Shown one piece after another: positions 18,491 through 26,623 of a stretch of 64,000 nt of DNA; the stretch's first letter is position 1, and each line of letters opens with the position of its first letter. Both the position numbers and the translations under genes were made by a program. The stretch is from Thalassotalea fonticola (GTDB taxonomy: Bacteria > Pseudomonadota > Gammaproteobacteria > Enterobacterales > Alteromonadaceae): contig NZ_CP136600.1 of the NCBI RefSeq assembly GCF_032911225.1, positions 2,294,001 through 2,358,000 of the forward strand. Reading direction: 5' to 3'. Below the pieces are notes generated by a model, which was not told the origin of the DNA, ran no database searches, and saw only the letters and a list, made by a program, of their open reading frames with translations.

Positions 18491-20188
18491 CTATTCCTTT
18501 TCGCCACACGATGATTGTGCCGCATTGGAAACAATAATGTCTTTCTCTTGCTCTGTAATCAAACTCTGCTCAACAAAGCTTTCTGAGGTCTTGGCTGTAC
18601 AAGATACGAACTTACCATGACTGCGCCATGATGTTTGTCCCATTGCGCCTTCACAAGGACAGTATTGTGCTATTGAACAACCGGAAGCAGGATCTACTAC
18701 CTCATTTCCCGTAAACAGACAAGTATCGCCGACGTCCGCGACACCATCATCATCAGCATCTAAATCACAAACATCACCTAATCCGTCGCCATCAAAATCC
18801 TCCTGAGATGTATTTGCAACCAATGGACAATTATCGGCAGCGTCTAAAACACCATCTTCATCAGTATCCAACACTCTGCCAAAATCACGCACAAACACGT
18901 CATAATGCTCATTGGTATCATTATCTACCAGGTTACTAGAAAGAGAAGAAAACACCACAACACTGCCATCATCACTAATGGCAGGATAATAACTAATATC
19001 ATTTCCCTTCACGCCAGCCGTGTTCTTACTCACCAACGTCACCGTATCCGACTGGCGATCGTATGCGTATATATCTTGCCTAGTATCTATATCGGCCGCA
19101 TCCAAATTATCCGCTAATGAATAAAATGCCACATATCGCCCATCACCGCTGATGGAAGGACGATTACTAGCACTGTTCCCCACCACGCCAGCCGTGCTCT
19201 TGCTCATCAACTCCAACACGTCATCTTGGCGATCGTACACGTAAATATCATATCCAATAACCGTATCGGTCGCATCCAAATTAGTCGCGAATGAAGAAAA
19301 TGCCACATATCGTCCATTAGCGCTGATGGAAGGCTTATTACTATCATAATTTCCCTTCACGCCAGCAGTGCTCTTGCTCACCAACTCCAACACGTCATCT
19401 TGGCGGTCGTACACGTAAATATCTTCCCGAGTATCCGTATCGGCCGCATCCAAATTTGTCGAACGAGAGCTAAATGTCACATACCCTCCATCACCGCTGA
19501 CGGAAGGAGTATAACTATAACCGTTCCCCTTCACCCCCGCAGCGTTCTTGCTCACCAACTCCATCACGTCATCTTGGCGGTCGTACAGGTAAATATCTGC
19601 CCAAGTATCCGTATCGGCCGCATCCAAATTCGTCGAATGAGAGCGAAATGCCACATACCGTCCATCACCGCTTATGGAAGGAAAAGTACTCCAACCGTTT
19701 CCCTTCACGCCAGCCGTATTCTTGCTTATCAACGCCAATGTATCAGACTGGCGATCGTACACGTAAATATCTGGCAGAGTATCCGTATCGGCCGCATTCA
19801 AATTCGTCGAATGAGAGCGAAATGCCACATACCGTCCATCATCACTCATGGATGGCTGATGACTATTACCGTTCCCCGTCACGCCAGCCGTGTTCTTGCT
19901 CACCAACGCCACCGTATCCGACTGGCGGTCGTACACGTAAATGTCTCTTACATCATCCGTATCGGCCGTATCCAAATTATTCGCTTCAGAATGAAATGCC
20001 ACATACCGCCCATCGGAACTCACCGCGTTACCTTGAAAGAAAAACCCTGAATCAAAGTTTCCCTGCACTCCTGTACTTGACACACTCACTCGCTCGGTTT
20101 CTGCCGACAATACAGCAATCGACATTAGCGCAGTAACCAGCACCACGCCTTTAACAAGCCAAGGTGATTTTAGGTTGAATGTACTCAT
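18491..20188 (-). CDS. Secreted seven-repeat beta-propeller protein with TSP3-like tail
   Basis: A signal peptide (about 1-29) precedes seven tandem repeats of 58 residues, the last shortened, spanning about residues 58-440. Each repeat has the pattern 'DGRYVAFxSxxTNLDAADTD', then 'DIYVYDRQ', then 'LVSKxTAGVKGN'. This is the PD40/TolB-like blade signature, so a seven-bladed propeller is predicted. Two TSP3-like calcium loops ('DTDEDGVLDAADNCP', 'DFDGDGLGDVCD') and a Cys-rich C-terminal region follow. No catalytic residues are recognised; binding or surface attachment is inferred. The repeats are very alike at DNA level and visibly less AT-rich than flanking genes, suggesting recent expansion or transfer. 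The start overlaps the stop of the 58-aa gene (ATGA) and is preceded by a GGGGGGGAG ribosome binding site. Confidence 0.82.
   Translation of the reverse strand: MSTFNLKSPWLVKGVVLVTALMSIAVLSAETERVSVSSTGVQGNFDSGFFFQGNAVSSDGRYVAFHSEANNLDTADTDDVRDIYVYDRQSDTVALVSKNTAGVTGNGNSHQPSMSDDGRYVAFRSHSTNLNAADTDTLPDIYVYDRQSDTLALISKNTAGVKGNGWSTFPSISGDGRYVAFRSHSTNLDAADTDTWADIYLYDRQDDVMELVSKNAAGVKGNGYSYTPSVSGDGGYVTFSSRSTNLDAADTDTREDIYVYDRQDDVLELVSKSTAGVKGNYDSNKPSISANGRYVAFSSFATNLDATDTVIGYDIYVYDRQDDVLELMSKSTAGVVGNSASNRPSISGDGRYVAFYSLADNLDAADIDTRQDIYAYDRQSDTVTLVSKNTAGVKGNDISYYPAISDDGSVVVFSSLSSNLVDNDTNEHYDVFVRDFGRVLDTDEDGVLDAADNCPLVANTSQEDFDGDGLGDVCDLDADDDGVADVGDTCLFTGNEVVDPASGCSIAQYCPCEGAMGQTSWRSHGKFVSCTAKTSESFVEQSLITEQEKDIIVSNAAQSSCGEKE
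18868..20017 (-). repeat. Tandem 174-bp coding repeats (six full, one partial)
   Basis: In-frame repetition of a 174-bp (58-codon) unit encodes propeller blades. Several units share long near-identical stretches, so this segment is prone to unequal recombination and assembly error. It is not a CRISPR array: there are no short spacers and the unit is coding. Confidence 0.85.
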
Positions 20189-20361
20189 AACTCCCCCCCG
20201 AGATGTCTCACCAAATCCACAGTAGCCGTATTCCAGGAGGGATCATTGGCATCACAGTTGTCGGTTGAAGAAAAGCTATTTTGAGAGGTTTGAAACGTAC
20301 CCGCAAAAACTGAATGCGGTAGAGATATTGATATGAACATTGCAATGAATAGATTTTTCAT
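20185..20361 (-). CDS. Small secreted peptide (58 aa), translationally coupled to the propeller gene
   Basis: ATG at 20361 opens a 58-codon frame. It has a clear signal peptide (MKNLFIAMFISISLPHSVFA, cleavage after Ala20) and a short mature part containing 'TDNCDANDPSWNTATVDL'. Its TGA overlaps the ATG of the propeller gene in an ATGA arrangement, a sign of one transcript and coupled translation. I do not recognise the mature sequence. It may be a true small exported protein or the remnant of a longer gene truncated by a frameshift; the single Cys and abrupt end do not decide. It is shorter than most gene finders accept. Confidence 0.6.
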   Translation of the reverse strand: MKNLFIAMFISISLPHSVFAGTFQTSQNSFSSTDNCDANDPSWNTATVDLVRHLGGEL

Positions 20362-20518
20362 AATACGATTCCATTATTATTCCATTAACACCACCCTTAC
20401 GAGCAGCTTCCAAAGACTTTTAAACACACTAAAAGCCTATATCTACAATTTCCTTATTATTATTCTTGCATCTGCGCTCTGGCGCATATATTACACCAAA
20501 ATATTTTTACATAGACAG

Positions 20519-20743
20519 TCATACACTTGAACAAATGAGCAAACCTGCTTTGCCATCAAGTGTTAAATTTCCGACACCTAATTCCTCTAAACATATAAGC
20601 TTAGAAAAACAATTGCGTTTTAAATCGATCACTTGACTATCGTGACTATGACGAAACGGCATTGCCAATAGCATCGCTTGGCCTTGTGTAAAATACTCGT
20701 CAGTTTTTGGATACCACCAATGCGCCAGTTCTTTGGCCAGCAT
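20519..20743 (-). CDS. Doubtful small ORF or gene fragment (74 aa)
   Basis: This is an open frame with aromatic-rich start 'ELAHWWYPKTDEYF' and a globular-looking composition, but no domain I recognise. No convincing ribosome binding site or promoter is visible, and it lies in a gene-poor segment with degenerate repeats. It is best treated as a possible gene remnant. Confidence 0.25.
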   Translation of the reverse strand: MLAKELAHWWYPKTDEYFTQGQAMLLAMPFRHSHDSQVIDLKRNCFSKLICLEELGVGNLTLDGKAGLLICSSV

Positions 20744-20977
20744 TACCTAAGTACTTTACGTAATTGCCACAGCAATAAATATAGCAGACTTGTTAGCTAC
20801 CACAATAAAAGCCCGAATTTAAAATTTTGACAGGGCAACAGGTATCTGTGCATGCCCTACTGTGTTTATGGGGAATTTAGTAGCTCAGAAAATTTGGCCT
20901 CATTTTTAGATCTATCAGTAGAAATTCTAAGGCGTAAAGTGATACAAACCAGCCCCGCAGAAGTTACTTTAATTTAA

Positions 20978-21050
20978 TCACAGTACGCTGATGGAGGTTC
21001 CCGCCTTCGCGGGAATGACTGTGTATTTTTTCTATCTCAGTAAATGGCAC
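20978..21050. repeat. Interspersed repeat copy A with CCCGC-CTTC-GCGGG hairpin
   Basis: The copy begins CACAGTACGCT, continues with GGAGGTTCCCGCC and contains a perfect hairpin (21000-21013). It shares CACAGTACGCT, ATG-AGGT-CCC and TTTCTAT/AGTAA blocks with the copy at 21103. Hairpin sequences of the form 'TCCCGCCTTCGCGGGAATGA' are common dispersed intergenic repeats in gammaproteobacteria. Confidence 0.5.
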
Positions 21051-21102
21051 TAAGCCGACCAATTGAATACCCTAAAACAAGTTAAAGAAGTAATTTTTCT
21101 AT

Positions 21103-21196
21103 CCACAGTACGCTTAATGAGGTCCCCAACGTCGATTGAGCTCTTCGAGGATAACTGAGTACTTTCTATAGTAATTTTGTTTGCTGCTTGTGGCAC
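21103..21196. repeat. Interspersed repeat copy B (degenerate)
   Basis: This copy keeps CACAGTACGCT and the AATGAGGTCCCC block, and ends near a TGGCAC shared with copy A, but the hairpin has decayed. It lies about 125 bp from copy A in the same orientation. Confidence 0.4.
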
Positions 21197-21217
21197 TATA
21201 TAGTCTCTAAACAGTGC

Positions 21218-21251
21218 AAAAAAAAATCCAAGAATTTAACCTTGGATTTTT
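21218..21251 (-). terminator. Rho-independent terminator for the LRR lipoprotein gene
   Basis: AATCCAAG (21225-21232) pairs with CTTGGATT (21241-21248). On the minus strand the hairpin is followed by a run of T (A-run 21218-21224). Confidence 0.85.
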
Positions 21252-21309
21252 ATGAAAACCATTTATCTATTTGTAATATAGATAATCGCTATTTAATGTT
21301 ACTCACAAG

Positions 21310-22926
21310 TTATGGCACACAGGTGAATACGCCAGTTACCACAATAATGCCATTTGTCGTTAATGTATCAATATCTGAACATTTGATATTAGCCGTATTT
21401 TTATGGTTAATATCAACCAACGTTAAGTTAGGCATATCTTTTAGGGCTAAAATTGAGGTTATATTTGGATTATTACCAATATATATTTCTTCTAATGTAG
21501 AAGCGCTGGAAAGGGCTGTTAATGCCGCATCATCAACTGCATTACCCATAAGCTTTATCTGTTTTAAGCCATCATCATCGATATCTGCGTTATCAAAGTT
21601 CTTAAAAGCGGCAAAATCAAGCGCTTTAAAGCCGTTGATATTAAGCTTTTGTAGTTGGCTTACATTTTCAGTTAAAAATAACTGCGTTTCGTTGCCAGCA
21701 ACTTTCAAAATGTCAGAAAACTGTAGGTTTAAATCAATTAGTAAATCCAAATCTGCTAGGTACTTAAGGTCTTCAACAGTAGGGATAGCCGATTTAGTTG
21801 TAGAAAATACAGCTAGCCATGCAAAATTTTCAATGCCTTGAAAAGAGCTGATAAATTTATAGTCCGCTGTTGCACAATTTAATGTAGTAACTTCCCCAAC
21901 TGTCGTCCAACCACCTTCATCAACCCGTTGTTGAAAACATTGCTGCATTAAAGTATCAGCGAAAATAGGGTCCTCAGGATTACCAGATTCGCGCAATATT
22001 TGATCAAATGTAGATTCAGCAGTAATAATACAAGTACTAGGTGCAGAATATTCAATCGTGTCTAATAGTTGGTTTTCAAAATCACGGTTTACATAACAAT
22101 CAACACTGGTGTCAGTTAATACAAGCTCTGTTAATGAAGTGAGTTTTTCTAAACCTTTAACGTCAGTAAACTCAGGTGAGCTACATGTTAACGATGCTAA
22201 ATCGACAACTAGACCTGAAGCTGGCACTTTACCTTCTAAACAAGAAGCAACATCATCACTCATATCAATATTTTCAATGATACAAACTGCTGGGCTTGCA
22301 ACAGTTACACTTTCATTAGCTGCAACATATGCGGCAGTATCAGCACAATTTATCGAAGTGTTCGTTATATTCAAGTCAGTTAAATTAATAAATTGCTCAA
22401 CCCCACTCATATCAAGAATAGCGTCGTTATCACAAGTTAAAGCTGTAACCTCCTCTACCGCGGTCCAACCATTTACGGCAAATTGATCAACTACACAAGC
22501 GCGAAATTCTTGGTCAGCAAATTCTAAATAGTTGTAAAAACAAGACTGTGGTTGCACTGTTGTGGCAGGAGTTTCATCGCCTAAAGCGGCAGCATCTGCC
22601 ATTAGTTGTTGATCAAATCCATCTAAAACTGCACAACTTAATCCGGATTCACTTAAATCAATTGTATCGAGCTCTTTAAAGTTAGCTAAGCCATCAACGC
22701 TTTCAATGACATCAGTACAGACTAGATTTGTTAATTCTGCTGAATTTTTTAATTTCTGTTCGGAAATTGTACTTTCAACACACGATTGCAAGTTAGCATC
22801 TTGATATTCAATAGATGCTAAGAATCTATCAAAAGTCTCGGTAGTACCAGACTTATCAGTCCCTTCAGAGCAAGCAGTAACTGCTAATAACGCTGAAGAC
22901 AACATAACAATTTTTTGTAATTTCAT
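21310..22926 (-). CDS. Leucine-rich-repeat lipoprotein with cysteine-framed modules
   Basis: The lipobox LAVTAC gives an acylated Cys at residue 19. The rest is built from at least four similar modules of about 90-100 residues. Each opens with Cys in a 'CVxxxxxxxGW' segment, has a middle 'LTC' or 'LNC' Cys, and the first three close with an LRR-type 'LTDLNITNTSINC' strand. C-terminal LRR units follow ('LEEIYIGNNPNITSILAL', 'MPNLTLVDI'). I do not recognise a named family. The repeated Cys spacing suggests intra-module disulfides in the periplasm or on the surface. It follows the TBDR gene by about 165 bp on the same strand, though a terminator separates them. A glycan-binding partner of the receptor is an inference from this position. 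Confidence 0.72.
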   Translation of the reverse strand: MKLQKIVMLSSALLAVTACSEGTDKSGTTETFDRFLASIEYQDANLQSCVESTISEQKLKNSAELTNLVCTDVIESVDGLANFKELDTIDLSESGLSCAVLDGFDQQLMADAAALGDETPATTVQPQSCFYNYLEFADQEFRACVVDQFAVNGWTAVEEVTALTCDNDAILDMSGVEQFINLTDLNITNTSINCADTAAYVAANESVTVASPAVCIIENIDMSDDVASCLEGKVPASGLVVDLASLTCSSPEFTDVKGLEKLTSLTELVLTDTSVDCYVNRDFENQLLDTIEYSAPSTCIITAESTFDQILRESGNPEDPIFADTLMQQCFQQRVDEGGWTTVGEVTTLNCATADYKFISSFQGIENFAWLAVFSTTKSAIPTVEDLKYLADLDLLIDLNLQFSDILKVAGNETQLFLTENVSQLQKLNINGFKALDFAAFKNFDNADIDDDGLKQIKLMGNAVDDAALTALSSASTLEEIYIGNNPNITSILALKDMPNLTLVDINHKNTANIKCSDIDTLTTNGIIVVTGVFTCVP

Positions 22927-23043
22927 AGCTGTTTCCTTGTAAGCAAAACTATTTAATTATTGTTTTTGTTTTACTTGTTTAAGTCGCTTTTAGTATTCAT
23001 TTTTAACGACAATTAATATTGGTTTCATTCTATACAAACATTA

Positions 23044-23078
23044 AGAAAAACAACCGACCAGAACCTATTAAAGGTCGG
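23044..23078 (-). terminator. Rho-independent terminator for the TonB-dependent receptor
   Basis: CCGACC (23054-23059) pairs with GGTCGG (23073-23078). On the minus strand the stem is followed by TTGTTTTTC. Confidence 0.75.
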
Positions 23079-23090
23079 AAGTATCATTTG

Positions 23091-25937
23091 TTAGAAGTTG
23101 TACTTCAACGTTACGTTGTAGCTATTACCGTTATCTGTAACCGAGTACGCTCGAGAACTATCACCTACGTATTCATAGGTTTTCTCACCGGTTATGTTTC
23201 GAGCATTAAAGTTAACTGACAACGCTTTGCTGATACGGTAACCCGCGGTAAAGTCTAATTGATCGAAATCATCAACATATACAGCTTCACCTGACCATGA
23301 GAACACTCTGAAATATTCACTACGGTAGTTATATGCTAAGCGCATATTTATACCGTGCTTTTCCCAATAAATTGTGGCATTAAAGGTATCTTGAGATAAG
23401 CCTGGCAAAGTCATATTTTCACCAGTAACATCATTCACTAGCTTAGTTTCACTGTCATTGTAGGTATAGTTAATTGCGGTACCAAAACCGCTCCAGAAAC
23501 TAGGAAGGCTGGTAAATGCTTGTTGATAGCTAATTTCTACACCTTCAACGGTTGCATCTTCAGCATTAATAGGTTGTTTCACATCTACAGGCCAACCATT
23601 ATTAACATCAGGTAAAACACGATGTTCAACCTTCTCAACAATAAAGTCAGCAATATCTTTATAAAAAATACCTGCAGACAATAAACCTTCACTATTAAAG
23701 TACCACTCTGCACTTAAATCATATTGATTAGCACGAAATGGCGATAGTTTTGGATTACCAAGTTTAAATACAGGGTTGCCGTTATCTGTTGCCGGACGAT
23801 AACTGGAAGACAGTTGACCATGGCTTGGACGAGACATTACTGAAGCTCCAGCGGCACGAACAACAACATCAGGATGTGGAATAAAGGCTAAGTTTACACT
23901 TGGAAGTACATCGTCATAATCATGCTTAATTGTTGTCCAAGTCCAATCTGGGTTGTTTTCTACTTTTTTATTTGCACTTGATTCAATATCGGTTGTTACA
24001 TAACGGACACCAACATTACCACGTACTGGGATATTAAAGATTTCACTACTGATATTAGCTTGGGTGTACACAGCCGATGTTTCTTCGACTATGTTATATC
24101 TTTCATATTCTATCTCAACGTGTTCACGCAAATCAGCAAAGTTTTTATCTAGCGATGATGTATCAGGACTATACCAAGCATCAAATGGTCCATTGTCGAT
24201 CATATCTGGAACATTAATATAATTACCAAAGTCAGCCAAATTAGCGTATTCACCGCCATTAGCTTCTTTAACTTGCTCTAGATACTCTAAATTTTCTGCT
24301 CCAGTGGTATTATTCGCAGTTGAAAAGTATTCCTTTTCACCACGTTCAAATCGTGCACCGAATTCTAATGAGCGAATATGATCATTATCAAGTTCCCAAT
24401 CTAAATCGGCTTGTACATACTCTTTGGTATTCTCAGTATCGAAATGCTTTAACTTATACTGCTCTAGCAGCATATTTTGCGGTTCCATCGCGTTTAAATC
24501 TTGGGTACTGCTAGGATAAATAACCTCTGGCATATAGGTGCCATTATGCAGTACGTAACCTAAACCATTTACTTGCGAGCTAAATAGCGCTTGTGTTTGG
24601 TCTTGCGTCAAGGTTGCTTCACTACTACCTATTGCGGCTGAAAATGTAAACTCATCATTAATCAGATAATCCGCGCCTAGATTCACACCAACTGTTTCAT
24701 CTTCATATTCGCGATCATAGGTTACGGCATTGTAGTTATATTTAGATTTCTTTCCCTTATATGGGTGACCATCAGGGTAAGCTTCCCCTGTATATGGGTC
24801 TGTAGCACCATCTTGCAGATCATTTATTTGCGAAATTACGTTTAAACCATCAACAATAACACTACCCTCACGAACAGCTAAATAATCATTATCACGAAAA
24901 TCGGCAATATTATCGGTAGATAAACGTTCACGAGTTTGCTTGGCATATAACACGCCTAAATTAATATCTAGATCTTCAGTTGGGATCCACTGTGCATTAA
25001 CGGCAACATTTATCCGTTCACGTTCATCTTCAACGGTTTGTGAACCAATGTTTTCGAGTCGATAAACACCGCCACCTTCACCATTTTCATCCCCTTCGAT
25101 ATAACCAGGTAAATCAACATACGGTAAACCTTTAGTATATCTATTATCTGGGTTTTGTAAGGCCCAGCCGCGTGCAGTCATCCTATTTTGGCGAATGGTA
25201 CGCTCAAAGTAGCTTAATGTAGTGCTAACCGCGAAGGTTTCGTCATCATTCACTCGGTTTATAAATAAGTTAGCGCCTGGACCGGCATCATCTGATAATT
25301 CGTTGTAGTCGGCTTTAACAGAAACAGTACCTTTATTGCCAACTGCAATTGGTTTGCGAGTTTTTAAGTTAACCGTACCACCAATAGAGCCTTCAACCAT
25401 ATTAGCCGTTGGGCTTTTGAATACTTCAATACCGCCAACCATTTCACTGGCAATATTATTTAGGTTGGTAGCGCGAGAGCTACCATCAGTAGCAACGTTC
25501 ATTGAGCCCGCATTTCCGCTTGCCATAGATTGGCCATTAACGGTTACTTTGCTTAAACCAGGATCCATACCACGAATACTTACGTATTCACCTTCACCGG
25601 CAGCGCGGTTCATTGAAACACCAACAACTCGAGAAATAGCTTCAGCTATGTTGTCATCAGGTAATTTACCAATGTCTTCGGCAGATACACCATCCATGAC
25701 TTGATCGGCGTAGCGTTTAGCGTTCATCGAGCGTTTTAAACTGCCACGAGTCCCCTGAACTTCAATGACTTCAATACCTGCGGCTTCTTCTGATTCTTTA
25801 TTTTCATCCGCTTGCTCGGTGCTGACTTGCTCTACCTTAGTTTTTACTGCTGCGCTTTCTTCTTGAGCCCATGCAGTGCTATGTAAAGCAGCTAAGATAC
25901 TGAGCGTCAATAATGACTTTTTCGAGTTACCTAACAT
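23091..25937 (-). CDS. TonB-dependent outer-membrane receptor
   Basis: The signal peptide ends near Ala24 ('STAWAQEE'). A TonB-box-like 'IEVIEVQG' follows, then the plug domain with 'DNIAEAISRVVGVSMNR', 'YVSIRGMDPGLSKVTVNG' and 'GSIGGTVNLKTRKP'. A beta-barrel runs to the terminal aromatic 'LKYNF'. The 948-aa length and motifs match the TonB-Xanth-Caul type common in proteobacterial carbohydrate loci. It should move oligosaccharides across the outer membrane with energy from TonB-ExbBD, which is not in the window. Operator d overlaps its promoter, so it is a regulon member. It is the only TonB-dependent receptor here and there is no SusD-like gene, consistent with a proteobacterial system. Confidence 0.92.
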   Translation of the reverse strand: MLGNSKKSLLTLSILAALHSTAWAQEESAAVKTKVEQVSTEQADENKESEEAAGIEVIEVQGTRGSLKRSMNAKRYADQVMDGVSAEDIGKLPDDNIAEAISRVVGVSMNRAAGEGEYVSIRGMDPGLSKVTVNGQSMASGNAGSMNVATDGSSRATNLNNIASEMVGGIEVFKSPTANMVEGSIGGTVNLKTRKPIAVGNKGTVSVKADYNELSDDAGPGANLFINRVNDDETFAVSTTLSYFERTIRQNRMTARGWALQNPDNRYTKGLPYVDLPGYIEGDENGEGGGVYRLENIGSQTVEDERERINVAVNAQWIPTEDLDINLGVLYAKQTRERLSTDNIADFRDNDYLAVREGSVIVDGLNVISQINDLQDGATDPYTGEAYPDGHPYKGKKSKYNYNAVTYDREYEDETVGVNLGADYLINDEFTFSAAIGSSEATLTQDQTQALFSSQVNGLGYVLHNGTYMPEVIYPSSTQDLNAMEPQNMLLEQYKLKHFDTENTKEYVQADLDWELDNDHIRSLEFGARFERGEKEYFSTANNTTGAENLEYLEQVKEANGGEYANLADFGNYINVPDMIDNGPFDAWYSPDTSSLDKNFADLREHVEIEYERYNIVEETSAVYTQANISSEIFNIPVRGNVGVRYVTTDIESSANKKVENNPDWTWTTIKHDYDDVLPSVNLAFIPHPDVVVRAAGASVMSRPSHGQLSSSYRPATDNGNPVFKLGNPKLSPFRANQYDLSAEWYFNSEGLLSAGIFYKDIADFIVEKVEHRVLPDVNNGWPVDVKQPINAEDATVEGVEISYQQAFTSLPSFWSGFGTAINYTYNDSETKLVNDVTGENMTLPGLSQDTFNATIYWEKHGINMRLAYNYRSEYFRVFSWSGEAVYVDDFDQLDFTAGYRISKALSVNFNARNITGEKTYEYVGDSSRAYSVTDNGNSYNVTLKYNF

Positions 25938-26019
25938 TTACTTCCCCTGAGTTAACTATTTCGCTAGTTGCTAAATTGAAACAACTAAAATACATATTAT
26001 TGATTTTTTTAGTACAATT

Positions 26020-26047
26020 AGCATACACCAAATGATAACGATGTCAA
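26020..26047 (-). promoter_or_regulatory. Promoter with LacI-type operator, site d (toward TBDR)
   Basis: On the minus strand TTGACATCGTTATCAT (26047-26032) supplies -35 TTGACA. A 16-bp spacer leads to TATGCT (26025-26020). The promoter at 27951-27978 has exactly the same -35, spacer length and -10. Confidence 0.8.
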
Positions 26048-26055
26048 AGCAAATA

Positions 26056-26071
26056 TTTACACATCTTTACA
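26056..26071 (-). promoter_or_regulatory. Second shared motif beside operator d
   Basis: On the minus strand this reads TGTAAAGATGTGTAAA, a 15/16 match to the copy at 14865. It ends 8 bp before the operator, the same distance as there. Confidence 0.55.
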
Positions 26072-26243
26072 AAATATTATAAGTTAATAACAAAGTAAGA
26101 ATTGTTAATAAAATGTTGCATTTTTTAAATACCCAAACCAAACAACAAAAAGCATTAGAATCAACAAATTAGATGCAATTCAAAAATTGAGCAAACCTAT
26201 TCTAAATGTCATAACAAGCTCTAAATTAATTGTTGGTGAGCGC

Positions 26244-26281
26244 AAAAAAAAACCTAAGTAAAATTTTTACTTAGGGTTTTT
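26244..26281. terminator. Bidirectional Rho-independent terminator downstream of the EF-hand gene
   Basis: CCTAAGTAAAA (26253-26263) pairs with TTTTACTTAGG (26265-26275). There is an A-run before and a T-run after, so it can act on both strands. It terminates the MFS/EF-hand operon and insulates the TBDR promoter. Confidence 0.85.
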
Positions 26282-26303
26282 ATCTAAACATTAAATGCCT
26301 ACG

Positions 26304-26582
26304 TTATTTTTTTTTCGATTTAGTGTTCAACTCTTCAAGTGAAAGTTTACCGTCACCGTTTAAATCTTTTTTGTTAAAGCCATTTGTCAGCTTTTTCTTT
26401 TTGTCTGCTGGATCGGTAATATTTTTCTTGGCAAAGTATTTTTCCAAATTTACCGCATACTCTTCCATACTTAAAAATTGATCGCCGTTAGTATCTAGTT
26501 TGTCAAAATATTTTTGACCCATGGCAAATGCAAAGCTAGTACTAACTGCCAATAATGTAATTGCTGCTATAACTTTTTTCAT
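26304..26582 (-). CDS. Small periplasmic EF-hand calcium-binding protein
   Basis: A signal peptide ends near Ala20 ('FAFAMGQ'). Two EF-hand loops are complete: 'DTNGDQFLSMEEY' and 'DLNGDGKLSLEEL', separated by a lysine-rich linker. The protein is 92 residues long and ends in KSKKK. Similar exported two-EF-hand proteins (EF-hand_5 type) are widespread, with unclear roles. The start lies 41 bp after the stop of the MFS permease on the same strand, with no terminator between, so it is probably co-transcribed from operator e. A link to calcium-dependent surface glycan binding (compare the TSP3-rich protein at 15002) is speculative. Confidence 0.8.
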   Translation of the reverse strand: MKKVIAAITLLAVSTSFAFAMGQKYFDKLDTNGDQFLSMEEYAVNLEKYFAKKNITDPADKKKKLTNGFNKKDLNGDGKLSLEELNTKSKKK

Positions 26583-26623
26583 AGTTCTTTCCTCTCGTTG
26601 TAATTTTTACTACTATTTTATTA

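Larger units (their letters stand above)
20744..21217. other. Gene-poor stretch with degenerate interspersed repeats
   Basis: About 470 bp without a supported gene. It holds two related copies of a 75-95-bp repeat (20978-21050 and 21103-21196), described separately. Otherwise nothing is recognised. Confidence 0.5.

Noticed and set aside
18868..20017. Regular repeats considered as a CRISPR array
   Set aside because: The unit is 174 bp, in frame and encodes propeller blades; there are no short spacers and no cas genes.
19400..20136. Two long plus-strand open frames opposite the propeller gene
   Set aside because: They are antisense shadows of the 174-bp coding repeats. Their repetitive translation mirrors the real gene and they lack ribosome binding sites.
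20519..20743. Small ORF considered as an integrase or transposase fragment
   Set aside because: No transposase or integrase motif is recognisable, so it is kept only as a doubtful ORF.
21188..21841. 217-aa plus-strand frame opposite the LRR lipoprotein
   Set aside because: It overlaps the terminator and the coding strand of a protein with a clear lipobox and repeats; its composition is that of an antisense frame.
23091..25937. SusC/SusD-type uptake pair
   Set aside because: The receptor is of the proteobacterial TonB type and no SusD-like gene follows; the neighbour is the LRR lipoprotein.
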